Shown here one piece after another: positions 8,644-16,773 of a stretch of 63,587 bases of DNA. The translations under genes were made by a program, and so were the position numbers. Below the pieces are notes generated by a model. That model saw nothing but the letters and a program-made list of their open reading frames with translations, did no database searches and was not told where the DNA came from. This DNA comes from an uncultured Spartobacteria bacterium. Its GTDB lineage: Bacteria; Verrucomicrobiota; Verrucomicrobiia; Chthoniobacterales; Chthoniobacteraceae. The first letter of the stretch is position 1. Each line of letters begins with the position of its first letter. Location of the stretch: contig CAIRYQ010000009.1 in assembly GCA_903882875.1 (NCBI GenBank), positions 1 through 63,587 on the forward strand, written 5' to 3'.

Positions 8644-9702
8644 TCACTCTGCGCGCAGCACGGCCAGCACCTCGATCTCTGCGGTCTGCGGGAACATGTC
8701 GAGCGGGGTGACGGATTCGAGGCGATGGGTCGAGCGCAGTTCGCCGAGATCGCGTGCGAGCGTCGCAGGGTTGCACGAGACGTAGAGGATTTCCGAAGGC
8801 CGCGAGGCGGCGAGGAGTTCCGCCACGCGCGGGGTGATGCCGGTCGCGGGTGGATCGAGGATCACCGTGGTGCGATCCATCGGGTGAATGGAGAGGATTT
8901 CCGCGAGCAGCATCGAGACGTCACCGAGCAGGTGGCGCTCGTTTTCCGCGGCCCGGCCGCGGGCGCGTGTGACGGCGTGCTCGTTTTCCTCGATGCCGAT
9001 GACCTGCGTGAAAAGCGGCGCGAGGCGGTGCGCGAAAAATCCCGCGCCGGCGTAGGCGTCGAGGAGCAGCGACTGATCGCGGCGCACGGTCTGCTCGACG
9101 AGCGTGAGCAGCGCGGCGGCGACCTCGTCATTCGTCTGCTCGAAGAACTCGTTCCGGTCGCGCGCAAAGAGCGTGTAGTCGCCGTCGCGCGCGGGCGAGC
9201 GGCGCAGGTCGCGGAGCGAATCGTTCACCGCGTCGCGCGCGATCGCGCAGTGCGTGATCGGGATCAGCTCGTGCGAGCGGTGCGCGAAAAATCCCGCGCG
9301 CCCATCCTGCACATGCACGCGGATGCGGTTGCGGTACGCGTAGGGCTCGGGCGCGGGGACGATCGGGCGCATCGGGACTTCGGGAAGTTTTCCCACGCGC
9401 CGCAGGGTCTGCTCGACCTGCCGCTGTTTCAGTTCGAGCTGCTGCGCGTAGGCGATGTGCTGGTAGGCGCAGCCGCCGCAGCGGGTGAAGTATTCGCACT
9501 TTGGCTGCACGCGATCCGCGGACGGCGCGGTGATCGAGACGGCGGCAGCCTCGGAGAATTTCTTCTGCGCGCGCGTCACTTTCGCACGCACCGTATCGCC
9601 GGGCGCGGTGAAGGGGACGAAGTACACCTTGCCCTCGTGACGTGCGACGCCCGCGCCGCCAAACGCGATGTCGGTGATTTGGAGTTCGACAGTTTCAGCC
9701 AT
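8644..9702 (-). CDS. 23S rRNA (uracil-C5)-methyltransferase, RlmD/TrmA family
   Basis: This is a 352-residue enzyme read from ATG 9702. It has an N-terminal TRAM domain (about 1-55), an iron-sulfur cysteine set in CEYFTRCGGCAYQH (about 70-84) with a further Cys near the middle (PITHC), the SAM motif LDAYAGAGFFA, a DPPATG motif and the catalytic cysteine in YVSCNPATLARDL. It transfers methyl from SAM to C5 of a uracil in rRNA. Whether the target is U1939, U747 or both cannot be told. The start codon lies only eight bases past a terminator-like hairpin of the upstream gene, so no usual ribosome binding site fits. A longer open frame to 9909 overlaps that gene and is rejected. Confidence 0.9.
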   Translation of the reverse strand: MAETVELQITDIAFGGAGVARHEGKVYFVPFTAPGDTVRAKVTRAQKKFSEAAAVSITAPSADRVQPKCEYFTRCGGCAYQHIAYAQQLELKQRQVEQTLRRVGKLPEVPMRPIVPAPEPYAYRNRIRVHVQDGRAGFFAHRSHELIPITHCAIARDAVNDSLRDLRRSPARDGDYTLFARDRNEFFEQTNDEVAAALLTLVEQTVRRDQSLLLDAYAGAGFFAHRLAPLFTQVIGIEENEHAVTRARGRAAENERHLLGDVSMLLAEILSIHPMDRTTVILDPPATGITPRVAELLAASRPSEILYVSCNPATLARDLGELRSTHRLESVTPLDMFPQTAEIEVLAVLRAE

Positions 9703-9710
9703 AAAAAGAA

Positions 9711-9744
9711 CGAAGGCTTCCGCCCTTGACGACGGAAGCCTTCG
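9711..9744 (-). terminator. Rho-independent terminator of the TIGR04073-type gene
   Basis: A perfect 12-bp inverted repeat (cgaaggcttccg at 9711-9722, its complement at 9733-9744, 10-base loop) lies 20 bp beyond the stop of the gene at 9765-10172. On the minus strand the stem is followed by TTCTTTTTAT, a fair U tract. That tract is also the immediate leader of the methyltransferase gene. Confidence 0.75.
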
Positions 9745-9764
9745 CGGAAAAGTGCGGTCCGATT

Positions 9765-10172
9765 TTAGTAACGGTCGGATGTGGTCGTGTAGCGCCGCTT
9801 GGCCTGGAATCCCATTTCCGGCGGGAACTCGTCGTAGCCGCCGTTCACCCACGGGACATTCGGGCGGAGGATCGGGCGGTAGGAACGCTTGTAAACGGGG
9901 AAGGGCCACGTGATGAGCTCATACACGCCAGTGCCCATGCGGACGAACATGCGGCCGAAGCCCTTGACGACGCCGTACGACCCACCCGCGGAATCACCTT
10001 CGAGTTCGGTGACGCGCTGCACGGTGGTCGGCACTTCGGCGGAGGCGTAGAGAATGTTGGCCCATGCGCGGCCGAGCTTGCGGGCCGGAGTGTGATCATT
10101 CATCGGCGGATCCTGGATGTCAGCCATTGCAGGGCAGGCGAGGAGGGAGAGGGCGAGGAGGAGGCGTTTCAT
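9765..10172 (-). CDS. exosortase system-associated-type protein (TIGR04073-like)
   Basis: This is a 135-residue secreted protein. The start at 10172 gives a clean signal peptide (MKRLLLALSLLACPAMA). The mature part has KLGRAWANILYASAEVPTTV, then GGSYGVVKGFGRMFVRMGTGVYELITWPF and a tyrosine-rich end. This pattern matches small verrucomicrobial proteins modelled as TIGR04073, which are found in species with exosortase-type sorting. No exosortase gene or PEP-CTERM protein was seen in the window, and the function is unknown. It is transcribed alone and ends in a strong hairpin. Confidence 0.75.
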   Translation of the reverse strand: MKRLLLALSLLACPAMADIQDPPMNDHTPARKLGRAWANILYASAEVPTTVQRVTELEGDSAGGSYGVVKGFGRMFVRMGTGVYELITWPFPVYKRSYRPILRPNVPWVNGGYDEFPPEMGFQAKRRYTTTSDRY

Positions 10173-10305
10173 CGGTGACGTTTCTAAACACCTTCCGCGT
10201 GTGATTGCAAACGCCATTTTCAAAAGCGGATTGCCCGCGCGCACATTTAGTCAGCGAGCGATTCCTCCGCGCGCTTGGAATGATGCCGTGAGCCCGGCGC
10301 ATCGC

Positions 10306-11112
10306 TCATGGTTGCGGAGGCTCGGCAGCTTTCCGGGACGGCACCGTTCTCCAGCTCCACCATGCGCCGAGCAGAAAGAGCAGCACGGCAAGAGTCCACG
10401 GCACCCACTGCACCACGCCGCGCACCCACGGCGCGGCTGCTGCGAGAAGTGCCTCCAATTCCGCAGCGGGCATCGCGGTTTTTGCGGGCACGCCGAGCCA
10501 GCTGAGCACGCTCGGATCCTGGAAGATGATCTTCCCCGCGACATGCCCGAGCACGCCGCCGCCGAGCCAGATCACCCAGCGGAAGCGGTCCATCAGTTTC
10601 GAGATGAGCGCGCTCCCGCAGATCACGAGCGGGATCGAAAGCAGCAGGCCGAAGACGACCAGCCACATCTCGCCGTGCGGCGAATCGCTGCCTTCCTTCG
10701 CGATTTCCGCGATGGCGATCACATTGTCGAGGCTCATGATCACATCCGCGACGATGATGAGCCGCACGGCGTGCCAGAGCGAAGCCGCGTGCCGGTGCGC
10801 CTTCGCGGGATCAGCGGCGGCCTCCGGCGACTCCTCCTGCGGGCACACGAGCTTCCACGCGATCCACAGCAGCAGGATGCCCGCGAGCAGTTGCAGGATC
10901 GGGATGCGCGTGAGCCAGGTGATCAGAAAGACGAACAGCACGCGCAATCCCACCGCGCCGCCCGCGCCGAAGACCTGCCCCCACAAACGCTGCGATGCCG
11001 GCAGCGAACGCGTCGCCAGCGCGATCACCAGCGCGTTGTCCCCCGCGAGCACGAGGTCCGTGAGGACGATCTGCGCCAGCTTTGCAAAAGTGCCGGGCTC
11101 GGACCAGTTCAT
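10306..11112 (-). CDS. TerC/YjbE-family integral membrane protein
   Basis: This 268-residue protein has about seven hydrophobic segments. The family hallmark of paired acidic motifs in membrane helices is clear: LTDLVLAGDNALVIALA near residue 20 and DVIMSLDNVIAIA near residue 125. TerC-like proteins are implicated in metal-ion export (manganese in several species) and tellurite resistance; which applies here cannot be said. The C-terminus carries an extra helix (WTLAVLLFLLGAWW) and a short basic tail. It stands alone on the minus strand. Confidence 0.85.
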   Translation of the reverse strand: MNWSEPGTFAKLAQIVLTDLVLAGDNALVIALATRSLPASQRLWGQVFGAGGAVGLRVLFVFLITWLTRIPILQLLAGILLLWIAWKLVCPQEESPEAAADPAKAHRHAASLWHAVRLIIVADVIMSLDNVIAIAEIAKEGSDSPHGEMWLVVFGLLLSIPLVICGSALISKLMDRFRWVIWLGGGVLGHVAGKIIFQDPSVLSWLGVPAKTAMPAAELEALLAAAAPWVRGVVQWVPWTLAVLLFLLGAWWSWRTVPSRKAAEPPQP

Positions 11113-11160
11113 GCGTGGCGAGTGCGCAGGCTTGTCTGGCCGGCGGACTTCAGAGCCGCG

Positions 11161-11460
11161 TCACTCGAAATCGTACACCACCACGCGCGCGCAGTGGACC
11201 TTGAAGACCTTCTCCACAAAATCAATGTGCAGCGGATGCACCTGATAGTCGTCCTGCTGCTGCTTCGTGTCGAACACGAGGTTCAGCGCGACCTGGTAGC
11301 TCTGGTCCACCACCGGCCGGTGGCTCGGCACCATCTTGCCGATGTGGAAACTGCGCACGCCGGGAATCGGCCGCAGGTATTTCTCCGCCCCCGCGAGAAG
11401 CTCCGCGGCGGCGTTCGGGTTTTCGGGTTTGGTCCAAAAGATGACGACGTGACTGAACAT
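11161..11460 (-). CDS. Dabb (stress-responsive alpha-beta barrel) domain protein
   Basis: This is a 99-residue single-domain protein starting MFSHVVIFWTKPE and containing GVRSFHIGKMVPSHRP and a C-terminal HPLHIDFVEKVFK stretch. It is typical of dimeric ferredoxin-like Dabb proteins. These are small soluble proteins linked to stress response or to cyclase/monooxygenase-like chemistry in other lineages; no substrate can be inferred. The length matches the family. It is followed on the minus strand by the TerC-like gene about 50 bp downstream, and the two may be co-transcribed. Confidence 0.8.
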   Translation of the reverse strand: MFSHVVIFWTKPENPNAAAELLAGAEKYLRPIPGVRSFHIGKMVPSHRPVVDQSYQVALNLVFDTKQQQDDYQVHPLHIDFVEKVFKVHCARVVVYDFE

Positions 11461-11647
11461 AAGGCCGCAGTGCTTAGGGCCGCGCCGCCCCGCATGGCAA
11501 GCAGGCTTTGCCGCCGCAGCAGCAGGCGCAGAAAATCCGCTTGCACTTTGACACGGAATTCTATTTCACGTCGCCCAAGCAAGGCTCCCCAATGATCTCC
11601 ACGGTTCCAGATTTCAACGGCCCCGCAGCGCCACCGATACCGGATGG

Positions 11648-11706
11648 CGGAAACCGGATACTGGAAAGGGAGGGACGGTCGGCGGCGGGATTCTATCCGG
11701 TTTCCG
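11648..11706. repeat. 13-bp inverted repeat with CCGG core
   Basis: CGGAAACCGGATA (11648-11660) is exactly complementary in reverse to TATCCGGTTTCCG (11694-11706), with a 33-base loop. A further partial copy (ATCCGGTTTC) follows at 11716-11725. It lies in the gap between the Dabb gene and the 21-bp array. It could form a hairpin or mark a mobile repeat. The rest of 11461-11802 shows no gene. Confidence 0.6.
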
Positions 11707-11802
11707 GTTTCCGAAATCCGGTTTCAAACTTCGGCTCCACGGCTCAATTCCGCGCTGGGGCACACGGTGCGGCTTTCGCGATCTCCCATTCCAGAGGGCA
11801 TC

Positions 11803-12096
11803 TGGAGGTTTCCGGGCCTCAAATGGAGCCTTCCGGTTGGGAACTGGAGCGTTCCGGTTCAGACTTGGAGGGCTCCGGTTGCGAACTGGAGGGCTCCAGC
11901 TCAGACTTGGAGGGCTCCGGTTGGGAACTGGAGGGCTCCAGTTCAGACTTGGAGGGCTCCGGTTGTGAACTGGAGGGCTCCAGTTCGGACTTGGAGGGCT
12001 CCGGTTGCGAACTGGAGGGCTCCAGTTCGGACTTGGAGGGCTCCGGTTGTGAACTGGAGGGCTCCAGTTGGGAACCGGAGGGCTCCGGTTCAGAGC
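11803..12096. repeat. 21-bp tandem repeat array 1 (about 14 units)
   Basis: There are fourteen consecutive 21-base units without spacers. Units share TGGAGGGCTCC followed by GGTT or AGTT and then GGGAAC, GYGAAC or CAGACT. From about 11866 to 12054 two subtypes alternate, giving a 42-bp higher-order period. The first two or three units and the last are more diverged, as expected for decaying array edges. Because 21 is a multiple of three and few stops occur, several frames stay open on both strands and give heptad peptides (for example GSGCELE/GSSSDLE). I read the tract as DNA repeat, not as a gene. Confidence 0.85.
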
Positions 12097-12180
12097 CGGA
12101 ATGGGCCGTTTTCCGCGAAAACGGCTCATTTTGAGCAAAAAACGACTTTCAGCAGCAAACCCTCGAACCGAACGACCACC
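12097..12180. repeat. boundary element of array 1, with hairpin
   Basis: The array ends in a segment containing a perfect 9-bp hairpin, GCCGTTTTC-CGC-GAAAACGGC (12105-12125), then CATTTTGAGC, CGACTTTCAGCAGC and AAACCCTC. A related segment (cgtttttgtggcgaaaac, then ttttcgctgaaaccctc) sits at 24508-24546 beside the second array. It immediately precedes the start codon at 12181, so it may also be that gene's leader. Confidence 0.6.
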
Positions 12181-13392
12181 ATGCCTTACGACTTCATCCC
12201 GGATTCGCACGCGAACCGGCCCGCCTTTTTCACGAACTTGAAGCGGCAGTTCGCCACCAGCGCCGCCGCCCTCTGCCTCGTGCTCACCGCCGGCCTCGTC
12301 CGAAGTCATGCACAGGACACTCCTTCCGCCGCCGCCGCAGTGTCTGAAATGCAGAAGTGGATCGCCACGACGGATGAGCAGTGGCAGGCGGTGTTCAAGC
12401 GCGATGTGACCGATGTGCATCTCACGGAACTCGAAAAGCTGAAGCAGCAATATGTGGCTGCGCTCGAAGCAGCCGTCACCAAGGCCAGCAGCGCGGGGGA
12501 TCTCGACGGCGCGGTCGCATTGCGCAACGAGGAGAAGCGGTTCGCCGGGACGAACCTGCTCCCGGAGCAGGACGAGGCCACCGATGCCGCGACCGTGAAG
12601 CAGATCCGCGCGGCAGTGCGTGCGCAGATTGCGAAACTGGAAAAGGACACCGCAGCGCGCACGAAGGCGCTGCACGCGAAGTATGATGCCTATCTCGCCG
12701 ATGCACAGTCCCGCCTCACGAAGGCGCAGCACCTCGAAGATGCGCTGTTGGTGAAGGCCAAGCGCGATGAAGTCTCCGCCGCGTGGCTTACGCCTGGTAT
12801 TGCAGCCACCGCTGAGAAGCCAGTGCCGCCCGCGGTGAAAAGCACGCCGGTGCCAGTCAAGGCTCCTGCCAAAGTTCCTGTCGTCGCTGTCGCACCTGCC
12901 AAACCTGGAGTCCCGGAAATCGAACACGGCTCCAATTGGGACGCCATGCTTCAGAATCCCGCCAGTGTGGAAGTGGCGGATATGCAGGCGCAGCCTTTGA
13001 CCCAAGGCGAGGGCAAGGATGCGTGGACCGAGGTTCCCCAGAAGCTGCTGGCCAGCAAGGCGTCAATCTTCATGCCGTCCGGCAAGAGAATAAACTTCGC
13101 AGATTTCACCGTCACAGCAGATGGCTGGCTGCTCATCGCAGTCAACTACAGTTACCAGGGCAACAAAGGAGGCGGCTGGGAGGAGGGGCGGTGGCTGGGT
13201 AACGATTTCAAGGCCAAGGGCTGGCATCTGTTCAGCAAGCATGAGTTGGGTGGCGTTCTCGTCAAAGGCGAAAGCAAAGGCGAAGGCAAAGCCCAGGAGA
13301 TATACGGAAAGAAGGTCCAGAAAGGCTACCACGAGCGCATTCACTGCAATAAATACGACCCGCCGTATCTCATCCTGCTCGGCGGGAAGTAG
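12181..13392 (+). CDS. secreted coiled-coil protein, unrecognised
   Basis: This 403-residue protein has a long N-region, then a signal-peptide core (SAAALCLVLTAGLVRSHAQ, cleavage near residue 45). A TTG at 12238 would give a more typical signal start. Residues about 50-200 form charged coiled coil (LEKLKQQYVAALEAAVTKASSAGD), with an 'AGDLDGAVALRNEEKRF' pattern I associate with secreted verrucomicrobial proteins. A Pro/Ala/Val linker (about 205-240) leads to a C-terminal domain with FMPSGKRINFADFTVTADGW and many glycines and tryptophans. No family name is offered. It lies directly behind the first 21-bp array. Confidence 0.65.
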   Translation: MPYDFIPDSHANRPAFFTNLKRQFATSAAALCLVLTAGLVRSHAQDTPSAAAAVSEMQKWIATTDEQWQAVFKRDVTDVHLTELEKLKQQYVAALEAAVTKASSAGDLDGAVALRNEEKRFAGTNLLPEQDEATDAATVKQIRAAVRAQIAKLEKDTAARTKALHAKYDAYLADAQSRLTKAQHLEDALLVKAKRDEVSAAWLTPGIAATAEKPVPPAVKSTPVPVKAPAKVPVVAVAPAKPGVPEIEHGSNWDAMLQNPASVEVADMQAQPLTQGEGKDAWTEVPQKLLASKASIFMPSGKRINFADFTVTADGWLLIAVNYSYQGNKGGGWEEGRWLGNDFKAKGWHLFSKHELGGVLVKGESKGEGKAQEIYGKKVQKGYHERIHCNKYDPPYLILLGGK

Positions 13393-13496
13393 CGGAGGCA
13401 GACCCAGGAAAGCAGGAGCGATGCGTCTCGGGCAGTACGGGCATCCTGCCTGACGGTTCGGCCGTCTCGCCTGAACCCGGCGAACGCACGACAGGC

Positions 13497-13520
13497 GCCC
13501 CACTTGGGGCAAAGTGGGGC
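13497..13520. repeat. 9-bp inverted repeat upstream of the toxin-antitoxin-like pair
   Basis: GCCCCACTT (13497-13505) pairs with AAGTGGGGC (13512-13520) across six bases, 52 bp before the DUF433 start. It has no T-run, so it is not a convincing terminator of the preceding gene. An operator for autoregulation is possible but unproven. Confidence 0.4.
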
Positions 13521-13572
13521 CAAGGACCAGACTGATTATTGCACTCTCTCGTTGCGATGATACGCTCGCGAC

Positions 13573-13908
13573 ATGCCGACGACCTTCGATGAAATCCGCG
13601 ACGCGGTGCTTCACATGCCAAAAGGCGATCAGGTGCGGATTCTCTCGGCTGTCGCACTGGACGTGGCGGATGCGCATCCGGGGATTGATTTTCAGGAGAA
13701 CGTCTGCGGCGGTTCGGCGCGCATCATCCGCACCCGCATCCCCGTGTGGCTGCTCGAATCGCTGCGGCGTGGCGGCAGGACGGATGCGGAGCTGCTGGCA
13801 GCGTATCCTTCCCTCAACGCCGAGGATCTCGCAAACGCGTGGAACTATGCGCGAACCCACCGCGAGGAAATGGATCGTGAGATTGCCGCCAACGGCGACG
13901 ACTCATGA
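13573..13908 (+). CDS. DUF433 family antitoxin-like protein
   Basis: This is a 111-residue protein whose middle (VCGGSARIIRTRIPVWLLESLRRGG, then TDAELLAAYPSLNAEDLANAWNYARTH) is the DUF433 winged-helix-like module. Such proteins pair with PIN-like toxins and are thought to bind DNA and neutralise them. Its end overlaps the next start (ATGA, 13905-13908), which supports translational coupling. The N-terminus resembles a short domain about residues 1-35 of unknown role. Confidence 0.8.
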   Translation: MPTTFDEIRDAVLHMPKGDQVRILSAVALDVADAHPGIDFQENVCGGSARIIRTRIPVWLLESLRRGGRTDAELLAAYPSLNAEDLANAWNYARTHREEMDREIAANGDDS

Positions 13909-14246
13909 TCGCACGGCTCTATTCCAACGAAAACTTCCCGCTGCCGGTGGTGGAGGCGCTTCGTGAGAAGGGTCACGACGTCCTGACCACGAGTGACGCG
14001 GGCAGGTCGAACACAGGCATCTCGGATGATGAGGTGCTCAGGTTTGCCATCGAGAACCAGCGCGCGGTCATCACGCACAACCGGCAGGACTTCATCCGCC
14101 TCCATCGCACGATCCCCGATCACGAGGGCATCATCGTTTGCACGGAGAACGCGGACTTTTCCGCGCTTGCAGAAAAAGTTCACGCGCAACTGCAGCAGAC
14201 CGAATCCCTCAAGGGGCAGCTCTTGCGGGTCAATCGGGGAGCTTGA
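13905..14246 (+). CDS. DUF5615 PIN-like toxin-type protein
   Basis: This 113-residue protein begins MIARLYSNENFPLPVVEALREKGHDVLTT, the DUF5615/Mut7-C-like PIN fold start with an early Asn/Glu pair. It continues with a SDDEVLRFAIENQRAVITHNRQDF motif that carries conserved acidic and Asn/Asp residues of the active site. It is predicted to act as a ribonuclease toxin when unrestrained. Direct overlap with a DUF433 gene is the known arrangement for this module. Activity has not been shown for most members. Confidence 0.78.
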   Translation: MIARLYSNENFPLPVVEALREKGHDVLTTSDAGRSNTGISDDEVLRFAIENQRAVITHNRQDFIRLHRTIPDHEGIIVCTENADFSALAEKVHAQLQQTESLKGQLLRVNRGA

Positions 14247-14312
14247 GGCCGTCAATATTCCGCTTCGCTCCGGCCGCGGCTGTTTCCGAATTCGGAGACT
14301 GATGCGCCGCTT

Positions 14313-15911
14313 TTAACCCGCGACAGGATCGCGCGTGAGGGTGCCGTTCACCGTGCGTTGGATGCCGAGCGGGTTGGCATTTCGCAGGGCGTCGGGGAGC
14401 GAGCTTTCGGGGAAGCCTTGCAGGCAGAGCGGGCGGGCCCAGCGGGCGATGGCGGCGGTGCCGACGCTTGTGAAGCGCGAGTCGGTCGTGGCGGGGTAGG
14501 GGCCGCCGTGCTGCATCGCGGGGCACACTTCGACGCCGGGCGAGAAGCCGTTCACGAGGACGCGGCCGGCCTTTCGGTCGAGGATGCGGAGGAGATCGTT
14601 GAAATCGGTGAGATCCGTGCCGTCGGCGTGCAGCGTGGCGGTGAGCTGGCCGGGGAGCGCGTGTGCGGCGGCCTCGAGTTCCGTGACAGTGCGTGCGGAG
14701 ATGAGCAGCGTGTAGGGGCCGAAGATTTCCTCACGCAGCTCGCGGTGCCGGAGGAAGGTCTCCACGTCCGTCGCAAATGCGATCGGCTCGGCCTGCGTCT
14801 TCGCGGGGTCGGCGTCGGCGTCGGATTCGGCGAGCACGATCACGCCGGGGATGTTTTTCACGCGATCGAGGCCGGCGTGAAATGCGTCGCAGATGCCGTG
14901 GTGGAGCATGGTCGCGGGTGTCGTGCCGCGGACCTGTGTCTGGAACTGTTCGATGAATGCATTGAAGTCCACGCCGCCGAGGGCGAGCACGAGGCCGGGC
15001 TTTGTGCAGAACTGGCCGACGCCGATCGTGAATGCGGCCTTCAGTCCCTGCGCGATGGCGGCGGCGCGATTCTTCAGCGCACCGGGCAGGATGAAGAGGG
15101 GATTTGTGCTGCCCATTTCGGCGAAGACGGGAATCGGCTCGGGTCGCGCTGCCGCGGTGTCGAAGAGCGCGCGGCCTGCGCGTTCCGAGCCGGTGAAGCC
15201 GAGCGCGCGCGTGAGCGGATGGCGGACGAGTTCCTGCGCTACGTCCGCGCCGGTGCCGTGCAGCAGCGAGAAGGCGCCGGCTGGAACGTGGCTCGAAGCC
15301 ATCGCGCGGTAGATGGCGCGGGCGACGATTTCCGAGGTGCCGGGATGCGCCGGGTGCGCCTTCACCACGACGGGGCAGCCCGCAGCGAGCGCCGAGGCCG
15401 TGTCGCCGCCCGCGGTGGAAAATGCGAGGGGAAAATTGCTCGCGCCGAGTACGACGACCGGGCCGAGCGGCACGAGATGCCGGCGGATGTCCGGGCGCGG
15501 CATGGGCTGGCGATCGGGCAGCGCGGTGTCAATGCGCGCATCCACCCACGAGCCTTCGCGGATGAGCGCGGCGAAGGTTTTGAACTGGCCGCAGGTGCGC
15601 GCGCGTTCGCCTTGAAAACGCTCGATCGGCAGGCCGGATTCGGCGCTGGCGCGTTGGAGCAGTTCGTCGCCCGCCGCCATGATCTCCGTGGCGATGGCAT
15701 CGAGAAAATCCGCACGCGCGCCCGCGGGCATCTGCCGGAAAATCTCGAATGCCTCGTCGGCCCGCCGCATCGCGTGATCCACATCCGCGGAGGTGGCTTC
15801 GTGGAAATCAGGATCAAGCCGCGCGCCGGTGGCCGGGGCGATGGCGTGAAATTTTTTCGCGCGGGCGGGCGCGGGGTGGCCGGCGATCAAGGAAAGTCCG
15901 TCGAGTTGCAT
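14313..15911 (-). CDS. aldehyde dehydrogenase, 2,5-dioxovalerate (ketoglutarate semialdehyde) type
   Basis: This is a 532-residue NAD(P)-dependent dehydrogenase from ATG 15911; the longer start to 15980 lacks family similarity. Family features are GPVVVLGASNFPLAF (cofactor-binding entry), VVKAHPAHPGTSE, GFTGSERAGRALF, AEMGSTNPLFILP (general-base Glu) and a catalytic cysteine in VGQFCTKPGLVL. The length and these motifs match the KGSADH group, which oxidises alpha-ketoglutaric semialdehyde to 2-oxoglutarate in sugar-acid and hydroxyproline catabolism. It is not adjacent to other pathway genes, although an MFS-UxaA operon occurs at 56-60 kb. It converges on the DUF5615 gene. Confidence 0.85.
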   Translation of the reverse strand: MQLDGLSLIAGHPAPARAKKFHAIAPATGARLDPDFHEATSADVDHAMRRADEAFEIFRQMPAGARADFLDAIATEIMAAGDELLQRASAESGLPIERFQGERARTCGQFKTFAALIREGSWVDARIDTALPDRQPMPRPDIRRHLVPLGPVVVLGASNFPLAFSTAGGDTASALAAGCPVVVKAHPAHPGTSEIVARAIYRAMASSHVPAGAFSLLHGTGADVAQELVRHPLTRALGFTGSERAGRALFDTAAARPEPIPVFAEMGSTNPLFILPGALKNRAAAIAQGLKAAFTIGVGQFCTKPGLVLALGGVDFNAFIEQFQTQVRGTTPATMLHHGICDAFHAGLDRVKNIPGVIVLAESDADADPAKTQAEPIAFATDVETFLRHRELREEIFGPYTLLISARTVTELEAAAHALPGQLTATLHADGTDLTDFNDLLRILDRKAGRVLVNGFSPGVEVCPAMQHGGPYPATTDSRFTSVGTAAIARWARPLCLQGFPESSLPDALRNANPLGIQRTVNGTLTRDPVAG

Positions 15912-16003
15912 GGGAGGCGAATGGCCGAAGGCGAGTGCGAGCGCAATGCGGAAACGGCGGAAGCTCCGCCGAATGTCCACCGTTCAACTTTCCACGCGGA
16001 GCA

Positions 16004-16765
16004 TCACTTCGTGCGGGCGGCGACCCAGCGCACCGCGTGCTCGATGAAGCCTTCCATCCCGTCCGTCTGCTCGGGGTGCGGGCCGGACGAAATCACGCGG
16101 CCTTTTCCAAATGCTCCGCGCACGATCGCGGGTGAGCCGGTCATCGCGCCTTTCGGGGAATCATTTTCCGCAAGCTCCGTGCGGAAAAATGCGAGCGTCT
16201 CGAATGGCGCGATGCCTTCCTTTTTGTCCGAGGTGATGATCGGGCCGTTGGCGTAGCGGATCGTTTTCTTCCCCGCGTCGAGTCCCGCAGCTTCGCGCGC
16301 GGGCGGCAGGAATTCGATCTCCACGTTGCCCTTTCCGCGCTTCCATTTCGAGGACACGGTTTTCGCATTCAGCACGCCGACGCCCCACGAAAATCCCGTG
16401 CATGCGAGATACGCGCCCGCGCAGATTCCGATGTAGCCGCCGCCCTCGCGCACAAATTGCCGCACATTTTCGCGGCCCGCCTCGCCGATCGCGGCGGATT
16501 CCTTGCTGCCGCTGCCGCCGCTGAAAATCACGACGTCGAAATTCTTCAGCACGCCCGCGGCGATCTCCTTGCCGGTGACTTTCGTCACTGTGATGTCCGC
16601 GGTTTTTCCGAGCTGCTCGGTGATGCGCGGGATGCCGAGGCCGAATGCGCCATCGTCATTGTAAAGTGCGACGCGGATCGGTTTTGCGTCGGCGGCAACG
16701 AGCGCGGATGCGGTTGCGAGCAGGGAGATTCCGGCGAGGAGGTAAATGGCGGCGGTCCATATCAG
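16004..16765 (-). CDS. secreted BPL-N domain (glutamine amidotransferase-like) protein, start uncertain
   Basis: The recognisable protein runs from a signal-peptide-like region (IYLLAGISLLATASALVAA) through RVALYNDDGAFGLGI and VVIFSGGSGSK to the nucleophile motif YIGICAGAYLA and a GRVISSGPHPEQTDG end. This is the N-terminal domain type of biotin-protein ligase, a class I glutaminase-like fold. No ATG, GTG or TTG lies in frame before the signal region; the listed start is a CTG at 16765. An ATG at 16760 is in another frame, so a recent one-base indel or sequence error is possible. A GTG at 16588 would delete the signal and first strand. It overlaps or abuts the upstream small gene. Confidence 0.65.
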   Translation of the reverse strand: MIWTAAIYLLAGISLLATASALVAADAKPIRVALYNDDGAFGLGIPRITEQLGKTADITVTKVTGKEIAAGVLKNFDVVIFSGGSGSKESAAIGEAGRENVRQFVREGGGYIGICAGAYLACTGFSWGVGVLNAKTVSSKWKRGKGNVEIEFLPPAREAAGLDAGKKTIRYANGPIITSDKKEGIAPFETLAFFRTELAENDSPKGAMTGSPAIVRGAFGKGRVISSGPHPEQTDGMEGFIEHAVRWVAARTK

Positions 16766-16773
16766 GGAGATAG

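Noticed and set aside
11508-12134. Open frame with 7- and 14-residue repeats across array 1
   Set aside because: Several frames are open on both strands because the period is 21 bp; no start signal or homology supports translation.
14358-16256. Plus-strand 632-codon frame
   Set aside because: Shadow of the aldehyde dehydrogenase on the other strand; Gly/Arg-rich composition without motifs.
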